A DNA stretch of 6,472 bases from Opitutia bacterium UBA3151. GTDB taxonomy: Bacteria; Verrucomicrobiota; Verrucomicrobiia; Opitutales; Seribacteraceae. Under the pieces are notes generated by a model. That model had not been told where the DNA came from and made no database searches. It worked only from the letters and a program-made list of their open reading frames with translations. This document shows, in pieces, positions 6,308 to 6,472 of the stretch. Both the position numbers and the translations under genes were made by a program. The DNA is taken from positions 1 to 6,472 of the forward strand of contig DEYT01000027.1 of the NCBI GenBank assembly GCA_002364975.1. The letters run 5' to 3'. Positions within the stretch are counted from its first letter, which is position 1; the number at the start of each line of letters is the position of its first letter.

Positions 6308-6472
6308 ATGAATCAAAAAATTTCATCTTTGGACCGCAGAAAATTCCTGCGTGGAACAGGTTTGGCCTTGGCATTGCCTTGGTTGGAGTCCTTTTCCGGT
6401 TCCCTGAGCGCCTCTCCATCCGCAAGTGATTCAATCAGGCGACTAGCTTGCTTTTATATGCCCGATGGCGTT
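6308..6472 (+). CDS. DUF1552 family protein with Tat signal, N-terminal fragment (3' end outside window)
   Basis: The ATG at 6308 opens a frame that runs off the window after 55 codons. The product has a twin-arginine signal, SLDRRKFLRGTG (residues 7-18), followed by the moderately hydrophobic LALALPWLESF, and then RRLACFYMPDGV, which matches the RRL-x-x-x-Y-x-P-x-GV segment at the start of the mature part of DUF1552 (PF07586) proteins. Tat export implies folding, possibly with a cofactor, before leaving the cytoplasm. It begins 20 bases after the cytochrome stop codon, so the two are almost certainly co-transcribed; DUF1592-type cytochromes are routinely followed by DUF1552 genes in PVC bacteria. 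A weak purine stretch (AGAAGA, 6288-6293) lies 14 bases upstream, farther than an ideal ribosome binding site. The biochemical role is unknown. Confidence 0.88.
   Translation, partial: MNQKISSLDRRKFLRGTGLALALPWLESFSGSLSASPSASDSIRRLACFYMPDGV

Overview
The window suggests a bacterium of the Planctomycetota-Verrucomicrobiota (PVC) group, probably a marine verrucomicrobial or planctomycetal lineage. The main evidence is the pairing of a planctomycete-type cytochrome of the DUF1587/DUF1595/DUF1592/DUF1588/DUF1585 architecture with a downstream Tat-exported DUF1552 protein, an arrangement typical of this group. Base composition is moderate (mid-40s % GC by eye). Three of the four visible starts have no recognisable Shine-Dalgarno sequence. 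All genes lie on the + strand.

Layout: positions 1-84 hold the last 27 codons of a gene whose C-terminus matches class 1 fructose-1,6-bisphosphatase (IHQR-x-PL-x-x-GS). Only 20 bases later, 105-1493 encodes an exported glycoamylase-like protein (PF10091/COG5368, the superfamily containing GH144 endo-beta-1,2-glucanases). A 90-base gap leads to 1584-2936, an exported metallophosphoesterase with an N-terminal Fn3-like purple-acid-phosphatase domain. The 168-base gap 2937-3104 holds a 23-codon ORF behind a GGAGG sequence, possibly a leader or a gene remnant. Positions 3105-6287 encode the 1060-residue cytochrome, with two CXXCH haem motifs and an unusual N-terminal beta-rich, discoidin-like extension. 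After 20 bases, 6308 to the window end is the start of the DUF1552 gene with a twin-arginine signal.

How they work together: apart from the fructose-bisphosphatase, which is a cytosolic central-carbon enzyme, every full-length product carries an export signal. The last two genes very probably form one transcriptional and functional unit, an extracytoplasmic redox pair of unknown substrate. The glycosidase and phosphoesterase could act on an extracellular or periplasmic glucan with phosphate-containing substituents, but this link rests only on adjacency. No RNA genes, mobile elements, CRISPR arrays or convincing terminators were seen.
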